Shown here: in pieces, positions 24,740-32,142 of the stretch
Layout: every line of letters starts with the position of its first letter
Numbering within the stretch: position 1 is the first letter of the stretch
Source: Phycisphaerales bacterium
GTDB taxonomy: Bacteria > Planctomycetota > Phycisphaerae > Phycisphaerales > SM1A02
DNA: 32,142 bases
Direction of reading: 5' to 3'
Assembly (NCBI GenBank): GCA_009691785.1
Contig: SIAM01000026.1
Span: forward strand, 1 to 32,142
Position numbers and translations under genes: made by a program
Notes under the pieces: model-generated
What the model was told of the DNA's origin: nothing
Databases searched by the model: none
Seen by the model: only the letters and a program-made list of their open reading frames with translations

Positions 24740-24755
24740 ATGAATTTCAATTCAT
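24740..24755. promoter_or_regulatory. 16-bp palindrome between divergent genes
   Basis: ATGAATT and AATTCAT form perfect 7-bp arms around TC. It lies between the divergent protease and membrane-protein genes, about 95 bases from each. It may be an operator, but short AT-rich palindromes also occur by chance. Confidence 0.35.
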
Positions 24756-24841
24756 CAAATACTTTTACACGGCATCATCCATAATCAGACTATCCTAGGT
24801 CCGCAAACAAGTTGCGTAGCATTGAATTGAAAATAATTGCT

Positions 24842-25540
24842 ATGACAAAACTTCCACCACAACTCTCGCCGGCCAAAGCCTTGAACTGCTTTTTGTCCGC
24901 ATCTGGCACCTGCGCGATGGGATTCTGGCTCATGATCCCACTACCACTTGGAGCCATGTGGTGGCCCATGTTTGGAGGCGTGGCCCTGTTGGTATTGACT
25001 CTGAGTTGCTTTTTTCGATGTATTGGAATTCGCGACATCAACCGCGGTTTTGTTCTTGGGGGCATTCCAAAACTTGCCTGGTTGCGTGTCTGGTTCTTGG
25101 TGAACTGCATCAACTGCCTATTTGGGGCTGTCGTGGGATTCGGCGTCATTTTAATCAATTGCGAAATTTTTTTTAATGAGGATGGCAAGAATCACCTGGT
25201 GAAAATTGAAAATATATGGATCATCTTGCTTGTCCTTGAACTTTTGATCACAACTCGCGTCATCAACGCGGCGGCGATCTGGCTTGAATCAACATGGGTA
25301 CAAGTGTTTCAAGCCATCGTGGTCTGTATGATTCTATTTTCTTTTGCTTTGCACATGACGCTCTCGTTGGTTCCACAGACTCCTGATGACATAGGTGTTG
25401 CAACATTGATCAGAACGGGCGCCATTCTTACCGCTGCGGCGGTTAGTTTAGTCTCCATTTGGTGGATCACCGATGGCGTGACCAGAATGACGCTCGCACT
25501 AGCCAATGAGGTCGGCGCAGAATCGCCGAAAGCCGTGTGA
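24842..25540 (+). CDS. hypothetical multi-pass membrane protein
   Basis: I do not recognise this 232-residue protein. It has about five or six hydrophobic segments, near residues 25-45, 48-68, 82-108, 124-148, 155-177 and 192-214. Several cysteines (for example FLVNCINCLFG) lie inside membrane segments. A charged loop of about 12 residues (FFNEDGKNHLVKIEN) separates the third and fourth. The start at ATG 24842 is chosen over a TTG at 24812. It stands alone, facing trpE convergently and the protease gene divergently. Confidence 0.6.
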   Translation: MTKLPPQLSPAKALNCFLSASGTCAMGFWLMIPLPLGAMWWPMFGGVALLVLTLSCFFRCIGIRDINRGFVLGGIPKLAWLRVWFLVNCINCLFGAVVGFGVILINCEIFFNEDGKNHLVKIENIWIILLVLELLITTRVINAAAIWLESTWVQVFQAIVVCMILFSFALHMTLSLVPQTPDDIGVATLIRTGAILTAAAVSLVSIWWITDGVTRMTLALANEVGAESPKAV

Positions 25541-25603
25541 ACTTATCCAAAACCACATGATTTCAGAGCTATAAAAGTTCGCGTTCGCAACACCCATCAT
25601 GGT

Positions 25604-27130
25604 TTACTGTGCGCGACATGATGTGGCAAAAATATCCTCGGCCAAATCCATGGCGCGCGCCAAACCAGCGGCTTTTGCCATGGTTTCCTGCCATTCTTTG
25701 GCGGGATCGCTGTCAAGCACCACGCCCGCGCCCGCCTGCAAATGCACCGTCCACGGATCGCCAGGCGCGCGTGCGGTTGGCATGACCATGGTGCGCAGCG
25801 AAATGGCCATGTCCATGGAGCCATCAAAACCAATCACGCCAATTCCACCGGCATAAGGACCGCGGCGAACGGGTTCAAGTTCATCAATAATTTGAATGGC
25901 GCGAATTTTTGGCGCGCCTGAAACCGTTCCAACTGGAAGCGTGGCGCGCAGCGCGTCCCATGCGTTAAATTTATTTTCAAGCGTGCCCGAAACGGTTGAA
26001 GATAAGTGCATCACATGGCTGTAGCGCTCAACATCCATGCAGCGGTCAATATGAACCGAGCCTGGTTCGCACACGCGGCCAAGATCGTTGCGTCCAAGAT
26101 CCACCAACATGACATGCTCCGCGCGCTCCTTCTCGTCGGCCAATAATTCTGTTTCAAGTTGAGTGTCAAGTTCTGGCGTTGCGCCACGCGGGCGCGTTCC
26201 GGCAAGCGGGCGATTGACCACAATTCGATCGCGCACACGGCACAAAATTTCCGGGCTTGAGGCCGCCAAAATGCAGCCAGAAGCCTGCAAATACACTTGA
26301 TATGGACTGGGGTTCACAATGCGAAGCGCGCGGTACAACTCAAATGGATCAATGTTTGTTTGACGCTCCAAGCGCTGCGAAAGCACAATTTGAAACGCGT
26401 CGCCGGCGGCGATTGCGTGCTTGGCTTTCACCACCGCGCTTTCAAATTCCGCGCGCGTCATTGAACTCCGCGCGGGCGCTTTGGGCGGCGATCGAAGATC
26501 CATTTGTATTTCGCCAGTTGGTAATGCGGGTCGCTGATCAAGTAAATCCGCTTTCAATTGATCAAGCGCGACGTTGGCGGCGGTTTGCGCGGCGGCTTCG
26601 CTGCCATGCTCATCAAGGGCCTGCGCCACAACGCAATCAAGCGTGCGCGTGAAGTGGTCAAACACAACCACTTGGCGATACAAACCCAGGTGCATGTCTG
26701 GAAGGTTGCGGTCGTCTTTGGGCGCGTTTTGAAATGACAGCGCCTTGGGTTCAAGCCAACGCACCGCGTCAAAGGAAAGAAATCCAACCCAGCCGCCGTG
26801 AAACGCGCCCGGCAGCGCGGCGCGCGAAAATGGTTTCCACAGCGCGGCCATGTCGCGCGGAACTTGCAGCGGATCGGCGCATTCAAAGCGTTTCTCGCTT
26901 GTGCCGTCGCGAAAAAGTTCAACCATGTTTTCTTTGGCAACCACTTCTTGCACGGGCCGCGCGCCCAACATGGAATAGCGACCAACGCTTCCGCCTTGCT
27001 CCACGCTTTCAAAAAGAAAACTTGGCGCGTTGCGATCATCCGGCGCCACAAGCCTGCGATATGCAAGCACGGGCGTGAGTTGATCCGATGGAACTCGCCG
27101 ACATTGAATCAGAAGATTTCCTGCTGACAT
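25604..27130 (-). CDS. trpE: anthranilate synthase component I
   Basis: The 508-residue protein converts chorismate to anthranilate, the first step of tryptophan synthesis. The N-terminal domain has SFLFESVEQGGSVGRYSMLGARP, including the LLES-like feedback site. The C-terminal chorismate-binding domain has NPSPYQVYLQASGCILAASSPE, then NRPLAGTRPRG, RYSHVMHLSSTVSG, GTVSGAPKIRAIQIIDELEP and GPYAGGIGVIGFDG. Length fits. I chose the ATG at 27130, ten bases after the ruvC stop; the frame runs further up but overlaps ruvC. No trpG or other trp gene is adjacent, which is unusual. The related PabB is possible but the N-terminus favours TrpE. Confidence 0.93.
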   Translation of the reverse strand: MSAGNLLIQCRRVPSDQLTPVLAYRRLVAPDDRNAPSFLFESVEQGGSVGRYSMLGARPVQEVVAKENMVELFRDGTSEKRFECADPLQVPRDMAALWKPFSRAALPGAFHGGWVGFLSFDAVRWLEPKALSFQNAPKDDRNLPDMHLGLYRQVVVFDHFTRTLDCVVAQALDEHGSEAAAQTAANVALDQLKADLLDQRPALPTGEIQMDLRSPPKAPARSSMTRAEFESAVVKAKHAIAAGDAFQIVLSQRLERQTNIDPFELYRALRIVNPSPYQVYLQASGCILAASSPEILCRVRDRIVVNRPLAGTRPRGATPELDTQLETELLADEKERAEHVMLVDLGRNDLGRVCEPGSVHIDRCMDVERYSHVMHLSSTVSGTLENKFNAWDALRATLPVGTVSGAPKIRAIQIIDELEPVRRGPYAGGIGVIGFDGSMDMAISLRTMVMPTARAPGDPWTVHLQAGAGVVLDSDPAKEWQETMAKAAGLARAMDLAEDIFATSCRAQ

Positions 27131-27140
27131 GTTGTTGAGA

Positions 27141-27638
27141 TTAGCGGGACTTGCCTTCCAACGAGAGTCGCCGCGCCGCCGTGAGTGCGATGGCCATTGC
27201 GTCGCTGGCGTCATTCGGACCCTTGAGCGTGCGCAATCCGTATTGCGCCATGACCGCGCGGCGAACTTGCTCCTTGCTGGCGTTGCCATTTCCCGTGACA
27301 GCGCGCTTGACTTCTTTGGGGGCAAACTCCGTGATGAGGAGGTTTTTTCCCGCCATGGTGGCTAGCAACACTCCGCGCGCATGCCCCATGATGATGGCGG
27401 TCTGCGCGTGCTTGACATGGCTGAACAGCGTCTCAACAGCGGCGTGATCCGGCTTTAAATCAGCCAAAACCTCTAGTAATTCCGTGCGAATTTGCAACAA
27501 CCGCGCGTGCAGCGGACCAGTTGTGGCGATGCGCAACACCCCCGCTTCAACCAACGTTGGCTCGCCACCGCGCGCGTTTATTTTCACGCACGCATATCCA
27601 GTGCGCCGCAGACCAGGATCAATTCCAAGAATTCGCAT
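27141..27638 (-). CDS. ruvC: Holliday junction resolvase RuvC
   Basis: The 165-residue endonuclease cuts four-way DNA junctions made in recombination. The four catalytic acids are visible: Asp7 in GIDPGLRRTGYA, Glu69 in AAVETLF, and Asp143 and Asp146 in NDASDAMAIAL. The central EFAPKEVKRAVTGNGNASKEQV stretch is conserved. Length fits. It follows the YdjY-like lipoprotein gene by nine bases and precedes trpE by ten, so the three are probably one transcript. The usual partners ruvA and ruvB are not here. Confidence 0.96.
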   Translation of the reverse strand: MRILGIDPGLRRTGYACVKINARGGEPTLVEAGVLRIATTGPLHARLLQIRTELLEVLADLKPDHAAVETLFSHVKHAQTAIIMGHARGVLLATMAGKNLLITEFAPKEVKRAVTGNGNASKEQVRRAVMAQYGLRTLKGPNDASDAMAIALTAARRLSLEGKSR

Positions 27639-27647
27639 GGCGACATG

Positions 27648-28388
27648 CTACGGCGTGAGCGCCTTCAAGATCAGCACCACGTCGCTGCCCTCGGGTGGAA
27701 TGCGCGCGGTGTTGGCTTGCCAATGCGGTGTTGCAATTTCCGCTTGATCGGGAATCACTTGCGCGTAGGCGACAAGTTCATCGCCAAAGGTCACAAGGCC
27801 CACGATGCTGCCCGTGACATCCGCCGTGTAGCGCTTCCCACCGCGGCCGTCTGCTTCAAAGTGGCTGCCCGCGAATACAAATATGGATTTGAATTGATCC
27901 TGATGGCGCGCGTCCTCTATCCACTCGCCCAAATCGCAGCGGCGCGTCACGCCGTCCATTACATATTGAACTTGCACGCTTAACACATCGCCCGCGGGCG
28001 GCTCCAGTTTCAAATCGTTTGTCGTGGACTTATCGCGGCTCCATATTCCAGGGTGTGTTGCGTGTGCGCCCACGGCCAACAAGGCGGCGTGAATATGCGA
28101 CGCGGCCACATTGACAACAATCAACGACTCGTGCTCGCGTGTTCCCTTGAAGCACACCAATTGCTCTAGAAAACCTTGCCGAATAGCCACTTTGCCACGC
28201 ACCAGAACTTCGCCAGCGCTTTGGTTGATTAAAAGGCCATTCGCCAGATTTATTTCAACCGCACTAGTGCTGGGCGCCGAAGTTGGCGCCGGAGTTGGCG
28301 CCGGCGTAACTAACGCTGTTGGCGGGGTGCAACCACATATATGCAACACAATGCAAAGCGCCGCAGCTATTTGATATTGCAACGCCAT
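27648..28388 (-). CDS. YdjY-domain lipoprotein
   Basis: The 246-residue protein begins with a lipoprotein signal; the lipobox ends at Cys20 (HICGC). A proline/alanine/threonine linker (TPAPTPAPTSAPSTS) follows. The domain from about residue 45 has VRGKVAIRQGFLEQLVCFKGTREHESLIVVNVAASHIHAALLAVGA, the core of the YdjY domain, which is common in Planctomycetota proteins but of unknown function. The start is set at the ATG at 28388; a TTG two codons earlier is possible. It leads the ruvC-trpE set. Product function cannot be assigned. Confidence 0.8.
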   Translation of the reverse strand: MALQYQIAAALCIVLHICGCTPPTALVTPAPTPAPTSAPSTSAVEINLANGLLINQSAGEVLVRGKVAIRQGFLEQLVCFKGTREHESLIVVNVAASHIHAALLAVGAHATHPGIWSRDKSTTNDLKLEPPAGDVLSVQVQYVMDGVTRRCDLGEWIEDARHQDQFKSIFVFAGSHFEADGRGGKRYTADVTGSIVGLVTFGDELVAYAQVIPDQAEIATPHWQANTARIPPEGSDVVLILKALTP

Positions 28389-28506
28389 GGTCAAGGCAAT
28401 GCTAACCCACTGAAGTCACACCGCTTGCTGGGTGCGAACATCTGTTTCTACAAGCAATTTCAATAGCCACGCAAGGTGTATCTGGGCGGGGTTCATTTGG
28501 GCAAAT

Positions 28507-28543
28507 AAAAAAGGCTCAGCGGAGGCAAGCCTCACGCCGAGCC
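28507..28543 (-). terminator. strong intrinsic terminator in the leader of the YdjY-ruvC-trpE set
   Basis: On the minus strand GGCTCGGCG (from 28543) pairs with CGCTGAGCC (to 28513) and the inner GAGGC with GCCTC, one mismatch and one bulge, AA/TT loop. Six T residues follow at 28512-28507. The direction is leftward, toward the gene at 28388. Confidence 0.75.
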
Positions 28544-28610
28544 CTTCCGGGGGCTTGGTAATGCTCGAAGTCTATCCCCTTACGCAGTACAATTCAAGAA
28601 ATACGACCTA
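28507..28610 (-). ncRNA. candidate small RNA or attenuated leader, about 100 bases
   Basis: A minus-strand transcript starting near 28610 would end at the T-run at 28507. A promoter-like pair lies upstream: TTGCAT at 28645-28640 and TATTTA at 28622-28617, with a 17-base gap. Before the terminator there is a second hairpin, AGCCC (28555-28551) with GGGCT (28544-28540), whose 3' arm overlaps the 5' arm of the terminator stem. Either structure can form, but not both. No known RNA family was recognised. Confidence 0.35.
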
Positions 28611-28699
28611 AAATGATAAATATTTTAAAAAAGTTTGATATGCAAGGATTGCTAATTACAAGTTGGGGTCTACGCCACTACTTATATGACTTACGGGGA

Positions 28700-28726
28700 T
28701 TGCTTCTGAAATATGCGCTTTATAAA
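28700..28726 (+). promoter_or_regulatory. possible promoter for the PTPS-like gene
   Basis: TATAAA at 28721-28726 matches the -10 consensus at five of six positions. TTGCTT at 28700-28705 is only 15 bases upstream, shorter than the usual 17, so the assignment is weak. Confidence 0.3.
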
Positions 28727-28765
28727 TATTCGCTCACGCATGAATGGCGTGGATAGTCTTTGGAC

Positions 28766-29545
28766 ATGCTGCTGTGCCGAACCGTTCGCTTTGCCCTGTC
28801 ACCAACGCGCCCCGTTGATCTGATTTGCCCTAAAACCAACGCCTATGCGGCTTGGCCAAGCGCGCAGGGCTGGCACGCGCATATTTCTTTAGAAGTTGTG
28901 ATTGCCGGCGTGCCCGATCCGCGCACGGGCTACCTGATTTCCATTTCAGAAATTGATGAAATTACGCGTCGAAAAGCTCTTCCCTTGCTCGACCAGGCGT
29001 TCCGCTCTGGTGGCGCTCAGGAATTGTCTTTACAGCCCATCGCCCAGGCCTTAAAAAATGAAATGCCCTTTCCGTTGCAATCCATCACGCTTGTGCAAAG
29101 CAACTTTCTTTCATTCTTCTACGAGGTTTCCATGCCCAACCACGCCACCATGACTCAATCGTTTGAATTTGCCGCCAGCCACCGCCTGCACTGCGACGAT
29201 CTTGACGCCGCCACCAACTTGAAGATTTTTGGCAAGTGCAACAACGCAGCGGGCCACGGCCATAATTATCGAATTGAAGTTTCTGTTCGCACGCTGATTC
29301 AGGATCCACCCAAAGTTCGGCTTGATCAACTTGAACACGTGGTGCGACAGAATGTGATCGTCAAACTTGACCACAAGCATTTGAACACCGATGTTCCCAG
29401 CTTTGCCAAGCACAATCCAAGCGTTGAAATGATCGCGCGTGTTTGCCACGACTGGTTGGTTCAACCCATCAAGGATGTGGGCGGAGAACTTGTTCGTGTG
29501 CGCGTGTGGGAAACCGAAAAGACCTCGGCTATGTACCCAAGTTGA
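28766..29545 (+). CDS. two-domain 6-pyruvoyl-tetrahydropterin synthase / QueD family protein
   Basis: The 259-residue protein has two halves that both resemble the PTPS/QueD fold. The C-terminal half (about 125-259) is complete: SFEFAASHRLHC, the catalytic cysteine and zinc histidines in GKCNNAAGHGHNYRIEV, KLDHKHLNTDVP and the ending VRVWETEKTSAMY. The N-terminal half (about 5-120) has HAHISLEVVIAGVPDPRTGYLISISEIDEI, like HGHNYxLEVxVxGxxDPxTGMVxDFxxL, but the first zinc histidine, the cysteine and the DHxxLN motif are missing. A single-domain QueD has about 120-140 residues. Function is in queuosine or pterin synthesis; no other queuosine gene is adjacent, so the exact reaction is open. Confidence 0.85.
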   Translation: MLLCRTVRFALSPTRPVDLICPKTNAYAAWPSAQGWHAHISLEVVIAGVPDPRTGYLISISEIDEITRRKALPLLDQAFRSGGAQELSLQPIAQALKNEMPFPLQSITLVQSNFLSFFYEVSMPNHATMTQSFEFAASHRLHCDDLDAATNLKIFGKCNNAAGHGHNYRIEVSVRTLIQDPPKVRLDQLEHVVRQNVIVKLDHKHLNTDVPSFAKHNPSVEMIARVCHDWLVQPIKDVGGELVRVRVWETEKTSAMYPS

Positions 29546-29633
29546 AGACTTGGTTGAAGCGCTGGCAGCGGCCTGACATATTTCCACAAAGGATGGCTAC
29601 TGGCATGCCGCGCGCTTGAGCGCGTTCACGCAC

Positions 29634-29831
29634 TCACTCGGCGACTTCGGTGCGCTCTTGATCCGCGTTGTACACAAAGCACTTTCCTTCAGGTTCATCG
29701 CGGCATTTCTTGTGGCTGCCATCGCAAAAAGGAGATTTTTTTGTAAGGCCACACGCGCAAATAAAGATGGGCTTGTCTTGCGGCTCTACTTTGATTGGAC
29801 CAGTTGCGCCGAGGCGGATTATTCGTGCCAT
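29634..29831 (-). CDS. CDGSH-type iron-sulfur domain protein
   Basis: This 65-residue protein has the CDGSH signature CACGLTKKSPFCDGSH, three cysteines and a histidine that bind a [2Fe-2S] cluster, as in mitoNEET. The start at ATG 29831 is supported by AAGAGAG upstream and by the MARIIRLGATGPIKVEP beginning usual for these proteins; the frame stays open further back. It is probably a soluble redox or cluster-transfer protein. Neighbouring genes do not indicate a partner. Confidence 0.88.
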   Translation of the reverse strand: MARIIRLGATGPIKVEPQDKPIFICACGLTKKSPFCDGSHKKCRDEPEGKCFVYNADQERTEVAE

Positions 29832-29886
29832 GGGGATTCTCTCTTTTAAATGTTGTGAAAGGAAATAATCAAGCAAGGCAGTGCCG

Positions 29887-30354
29887 TTATGACAAATCTT
29901 CTTCACCCAAAAGCCGAAACCCTTTGCGAAGCAGAATTTGACCGGCAAGCGTCAGATCGTCAACGGCAATGGCCACGGTTGGAGCGTCTTGGCGGCGCAA
30001 CATCACTGGATAGGCGAAGCGAATATTCAACTCCGCTCCCAATAAATGCAGGCACAAATTGGTCAGGCTTTTGCCCTCGGGCAATTCAACCACCAGCAAA
30101 TCCACTTCGCTGAAAGTGAAGTGGTTGGCGCGCAACACCACGCGCGCGGCGTCGGCGTTGTTAAAGATGAGTCGCACAACGGCGTGATCGCTTGAATCCA
30201 GAATGCTAAATGCCGCCAAATTCAGGCCAGATTGATCGTCGCACTTCTGCAGAAGGTCGAGCAACTTGCCAACTTTGTTGTCCAGAAAAACGCCAAACTG
30301 CCGCACCGATGGCGGGGTGTAGCCTTGCAGGGTTTCTTGAGGAAGAATGCTCAT
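29887..30354 (-). CDS. tandem ACT-domain protein
   Basis: The 155-residue protein looks like two ACT domains. The first (about 15-75) begins VRQFGVFLDNKVGKLLDLLQ and continues LAAFSILDSSDHAVVRLIFNN; the second (about 85-150) has RQDAPTVAIAVDDLTLAGQILLRKGFRLL. ACT domains bind amino acids and regulate metabolic enzymes. Similar stand-alone proteins are often annotated as acetolactate-synthase-like, but no catalytic domain exists here. I chose the ATG at 30354; the upstream open part shows no homology. No ribosome binding site is visible. The ligand is unknown, though branched-chain amino acids are plausible. Confidence 0.75.
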   Translation of the reverse strand: MSILPQETLQGYTPPSVRQFGVFLDNKVGKLLDLLQKCDDQSGLNLAAFSILDSSDHAVVRLIFNNADAARVVLRANHFTFSEVDLLVVELPEGKSLTNLCLHLLGAELNIRFAYPVMLRRQDAPTVAIAVDDLTLAGQILLRKGFRLLGEEDLS

Positions 30355-30577
30355 GTGAGGGGGCAAGAATATAGCCGCGATTGAAGAATGCGTTGCGCGG
30401 TGAATAGTCCGTGCCCGCTTGATGGCTTTCATGCCGACTTGGGTTGTGTAGAGAACATTGAAATTGCGCTTGAAAACCCACAATGCGGGCGCGTAAAGTC
30501 TTGGTGCTGCGAAATTGCCTTGGCCAAGTTGAATGGGCACTCGGTGAAAGAAACCAAACACCTGATACTTTCAAGCC

Positions 30578-32142
30578 ATGACTGTACAGAATCTTTCGCG
30601 CGTGAATGGTTGGCGCAGGTTGTGGGTGGGCGTGATCATGCTGACCGCTCAGACCAATGCGTTTGCACAAACAACTTCAAGCGCCGTGGTGAATGCGACA
30701 AATGATTTGAAATCTCAGAGGCAATCGCAAACGGAAGTGAACGCGCAAATGCCAGCTGAAAAGTCCCCCGCCCCAGTCCCCGCTTCCGCTACGGACAACT
30801 CCGCCGTGTTGCGCGAAGCCTTTGACGCCATTCAAACGTTCCGCGATCGCGAGGATCCAATGGAGGCGATCGCCAATGGCAGACCAGGCGACGCGTTTCG
30901 AATCAGCGACCACAGCGCCGCCGCCATCGCGCGCCGTGATAAGGAAACAATTGGTTTGTTGAAGGCATTGCAAACCGTGCCGCGCGAAGGGTTGAGCGAA
31001 TCGGAGGCGCTTGATCTGAATCTTGTCATTCGCGATCTCTCTTTGGATGTGCAGGCGCAAAAATTTCTTGGGCACTTGCTTGTGATTGGTCCGCTTGGCG
31101 GGCCGCAACAATCCATCGCGCAAATGTGCGATCGAATGCCGTTTGAGCGCGCCAATGATGTGCAGGCGCACGCCGCGCGCCTGGAGCAAGTGCCAAAGCA
31201 ACTGGCCGACGATCAGGCGTTGCTGGAGAAGGGCTTGCAGAAACACATCACGCCAGCCAAGGTGATTTTACAGGGAATTGACGCCCAATTTGCGGCCGTG
31301 ATCGCTGGAAAGTTGGACACGCTGCGCGCGCCGTTTCTTCGCGAGTACCCCGACATGACGCCAGAGATGCGCGCGCAATTGGTGGAGCGCGCGGACAAAG
31401 CGATTGAAAAAATTCTGGCGGCCATGGAGGCCATGCGCAATTTTATTCGCGATACATACTTGCCCAATTGCCGCGATGACATTGCCTGCGCGGCTTTGCC
31501 CGATGGACAAGAGTGGTACGCCTTTCGTTTAAACCAACAAACCACTACCAAACTTTCGCCGCAAGAAATTCACGCGCTGGGATTGTCGGAGGTGGCGCGC
31601 ATTCACGCGGAAATGTTGGTTGTGATTCGAAAGACCGATTGGTTTACCAAGGACGCGGCGCTTGCGGCGCTGAATGATGACGAATTGTTCGCGCGTTTCA
31701 CGGCATACTTGCGCAGCGACGCGCGATTTTATTTTGAAAGCGCCGAGGAATTGCTGCGCGGCTACCGCGACATCTGCAAGCAAATTGACGCGCACTTGCC
31801 AGAGTTGTTTGGAAAGTTGCCGCGCCTAACCTACGGCGTGCGCGAGATTCCGCGCTTCATGGCGCCCAGTCAAACTACGGCGTATTACCAACAAGGCAGC
31901 ATTGATTCGGGTAATCCAGGTTGGTTTTACGCCAACACTTTCGCGCTGAATCAGCGGCCCAAATATGAAATGATTCCGCTGGCGTTGCATGAGGCGGTGC
32001 CGGGGCACCATTTGCAAATCGCGCTCACGCAGGAATTGCCGCAGCGCCACTCGCTTCGGCGCGACATGGGCTTCACGGCGTTTGTGGAAGGCTGGGCCCT
32101 GTACGCGGAGCGTCTTGGAATGGAAATGAAATTGTTCGACGA
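30578..32142 (+). CDS. secreted DUF885 family protein (partial, cut at the window edge)
   Basis: The frame is open from the ATG at 30578 to the last base (521 complete codons) and continues outside the window. A signal peptide is visible (RRLWVGVIMLTAQTNAFA, cleavage near residue 32). A low-complexity linker of about 35 residues rich in Gln, Pro and Ala follows. The DUF885 features are the HEAVPGHH motif at about residue 471, as in HExxPGHH, and EGWALYAERLG about 30 residues later. These residues fit a zinc-peptidase-like active site. The family's substrates are poorly known. The missing 3' end should hold roughly the last 100 residues. Confidence 0.9.
   Translation, partial: MTVQNLSRVNGWRRLWVGVIMLTAQTNAFAQTTSSAVVNATNDLKSQRQSQTEVNAQMPAEKSPAPVPASATDNSAVLREAFDAIQTFRDREDPMEAIANGRPGDAFRISDHSAAAIARRDKETIGLLKALQTVPREGLSESEALDLNLVIRDLSLDVQAQKFLGHLLVIGPLGGPQQSIAQMCDRMPFERANDVQAHAARLEQVPKQLADDQALLEKGLQKHITPAKVILQGIDAQFAAVIAGKLDTLRAPFLREYPDMTPEMRAQLVERADKAIEKILAAMEAMRNFIRDTYLPNCRDDIACAALPDGQEWYAFRLNQQTTTKLSPQEIHALGLSEVARIHAEMLVVIRKTDWFTKDAALAALNDDELFARFTAYLRSDARFYFESAEELLRGYRDICKQIDAHLPELFGKLPRLTYGVREIPRFMAPSQTTAYYQQGSIDSGNPGWFYANTFALNQRPKYEMIPLALHEAVPGHHLQIALTQELPQRHSLRRDMGFTAFVEGWALYAERLGMEMKLFD

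Larger units (their letters stand above)
28389..28765. other. intergenic region with a structured leader
   Basis: These 377 bases between divergent genes have no supported coding gene. The left part (28389-28506) shows nothing recognisable. The middle (28507-28555) holds the terminator and its competing hairpin. The right part (28560-28765) is AT-rich and carries promoter-like elements in both directions. I looked for tRNA, tmRNA and SRP features and for a Trp-rich leader peptide, and saw none. Confidence 0.6.

Noticed and set aside
27131-27325. A longer trpE starting at 27325
   Set aside because: The extension overlaps ruvC, and the TrpE-like sequence begins after 27130.
28560-28765. A trp attenuator with leader peptide for trpE
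   Set aside because: I read the minus strand and found no cluster of Trp codons before the terminator, so classical attenuation is not supported.

Overview
The window comes from a flagellated, diderm bacterium of moderate GC content. My best guess is the Planctomycetota, in or near the class Phycisphaerae. This rests on the L34 variant, a YdjY-type lipoprotein, a tandem-ACT protein and an LptE/BamD pair sitting beside a flagellar export cluster. Clear Shine-Dalgarno sites are present at rpmH, fliA, ftsH and the CDGSH gene but missing from many others. The phylum call is an inference from gene content, not a computed placement.

Layout. Positions 1-1000 hold rpmH and a shikimate kinase gene whose 3' end is interrupted by a 60-bp tandem repeat. 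Leftward genes for RNase III and a PilZ protein follow. From 2.5 to 5.0 kb, rightward ilvC and uppP overlap and are followed by a small membrane protein. An ALDH7-type dehydrogenase (leftward) and an unpartnered CoA-transferase subunit B (rightward) diverge at 6.7 kb.

From 7.5 to 14.4 kb there is a leftward flagellar block in transcription order fliO-fliP-fliQ-fliR-flhB-flhA-[FlhF-like N-terminus]-fliA, with mostly 4-bp stop/start overlaps. Two genes are reduced: FlhB ends before its cytoplasmic autocleavage domain, and flhF is represented at most by an N-terminal stub. A sigma-28-like promoter precedes the PilZ gene about 5 kb away, which links that gene to the sigma factor encoded here.

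From 14.5 to 18.4 kb there are rightward genes for a BamD-like TPR protein, LptE and FtsH. From 18.5 to 24.6 kb there is a leftward pyruvate dehydrogenase operon (E1 alpha, E1 beta, E2) preceded by a separate leftward S41 protease gene. A multi-pass membrane protein follows. Next comes the leftward set YdjY lipoprotein - ruvC - trpE, behind a leader that looks like an attenuator or a small RNA. The end of the window has a two-domain PTPS/QueD-family protein, a CDGSH iron-sulfur protein, a tandem-ACT protein, and the start of a secreted DUF885 protein cut by the window edge.

Most genes are housekeeping. I found no CRISPR array, prophage, insertion sequence, rRNA or tRNA. The observations most worth checking are the reduced FlhB and FlhF, the missing catalytic acid in RNase III, the predicted NADH-type loop in IlvC, the large inverted repeat upstream of fliA, and the possible attenuator at 28.5 kb.
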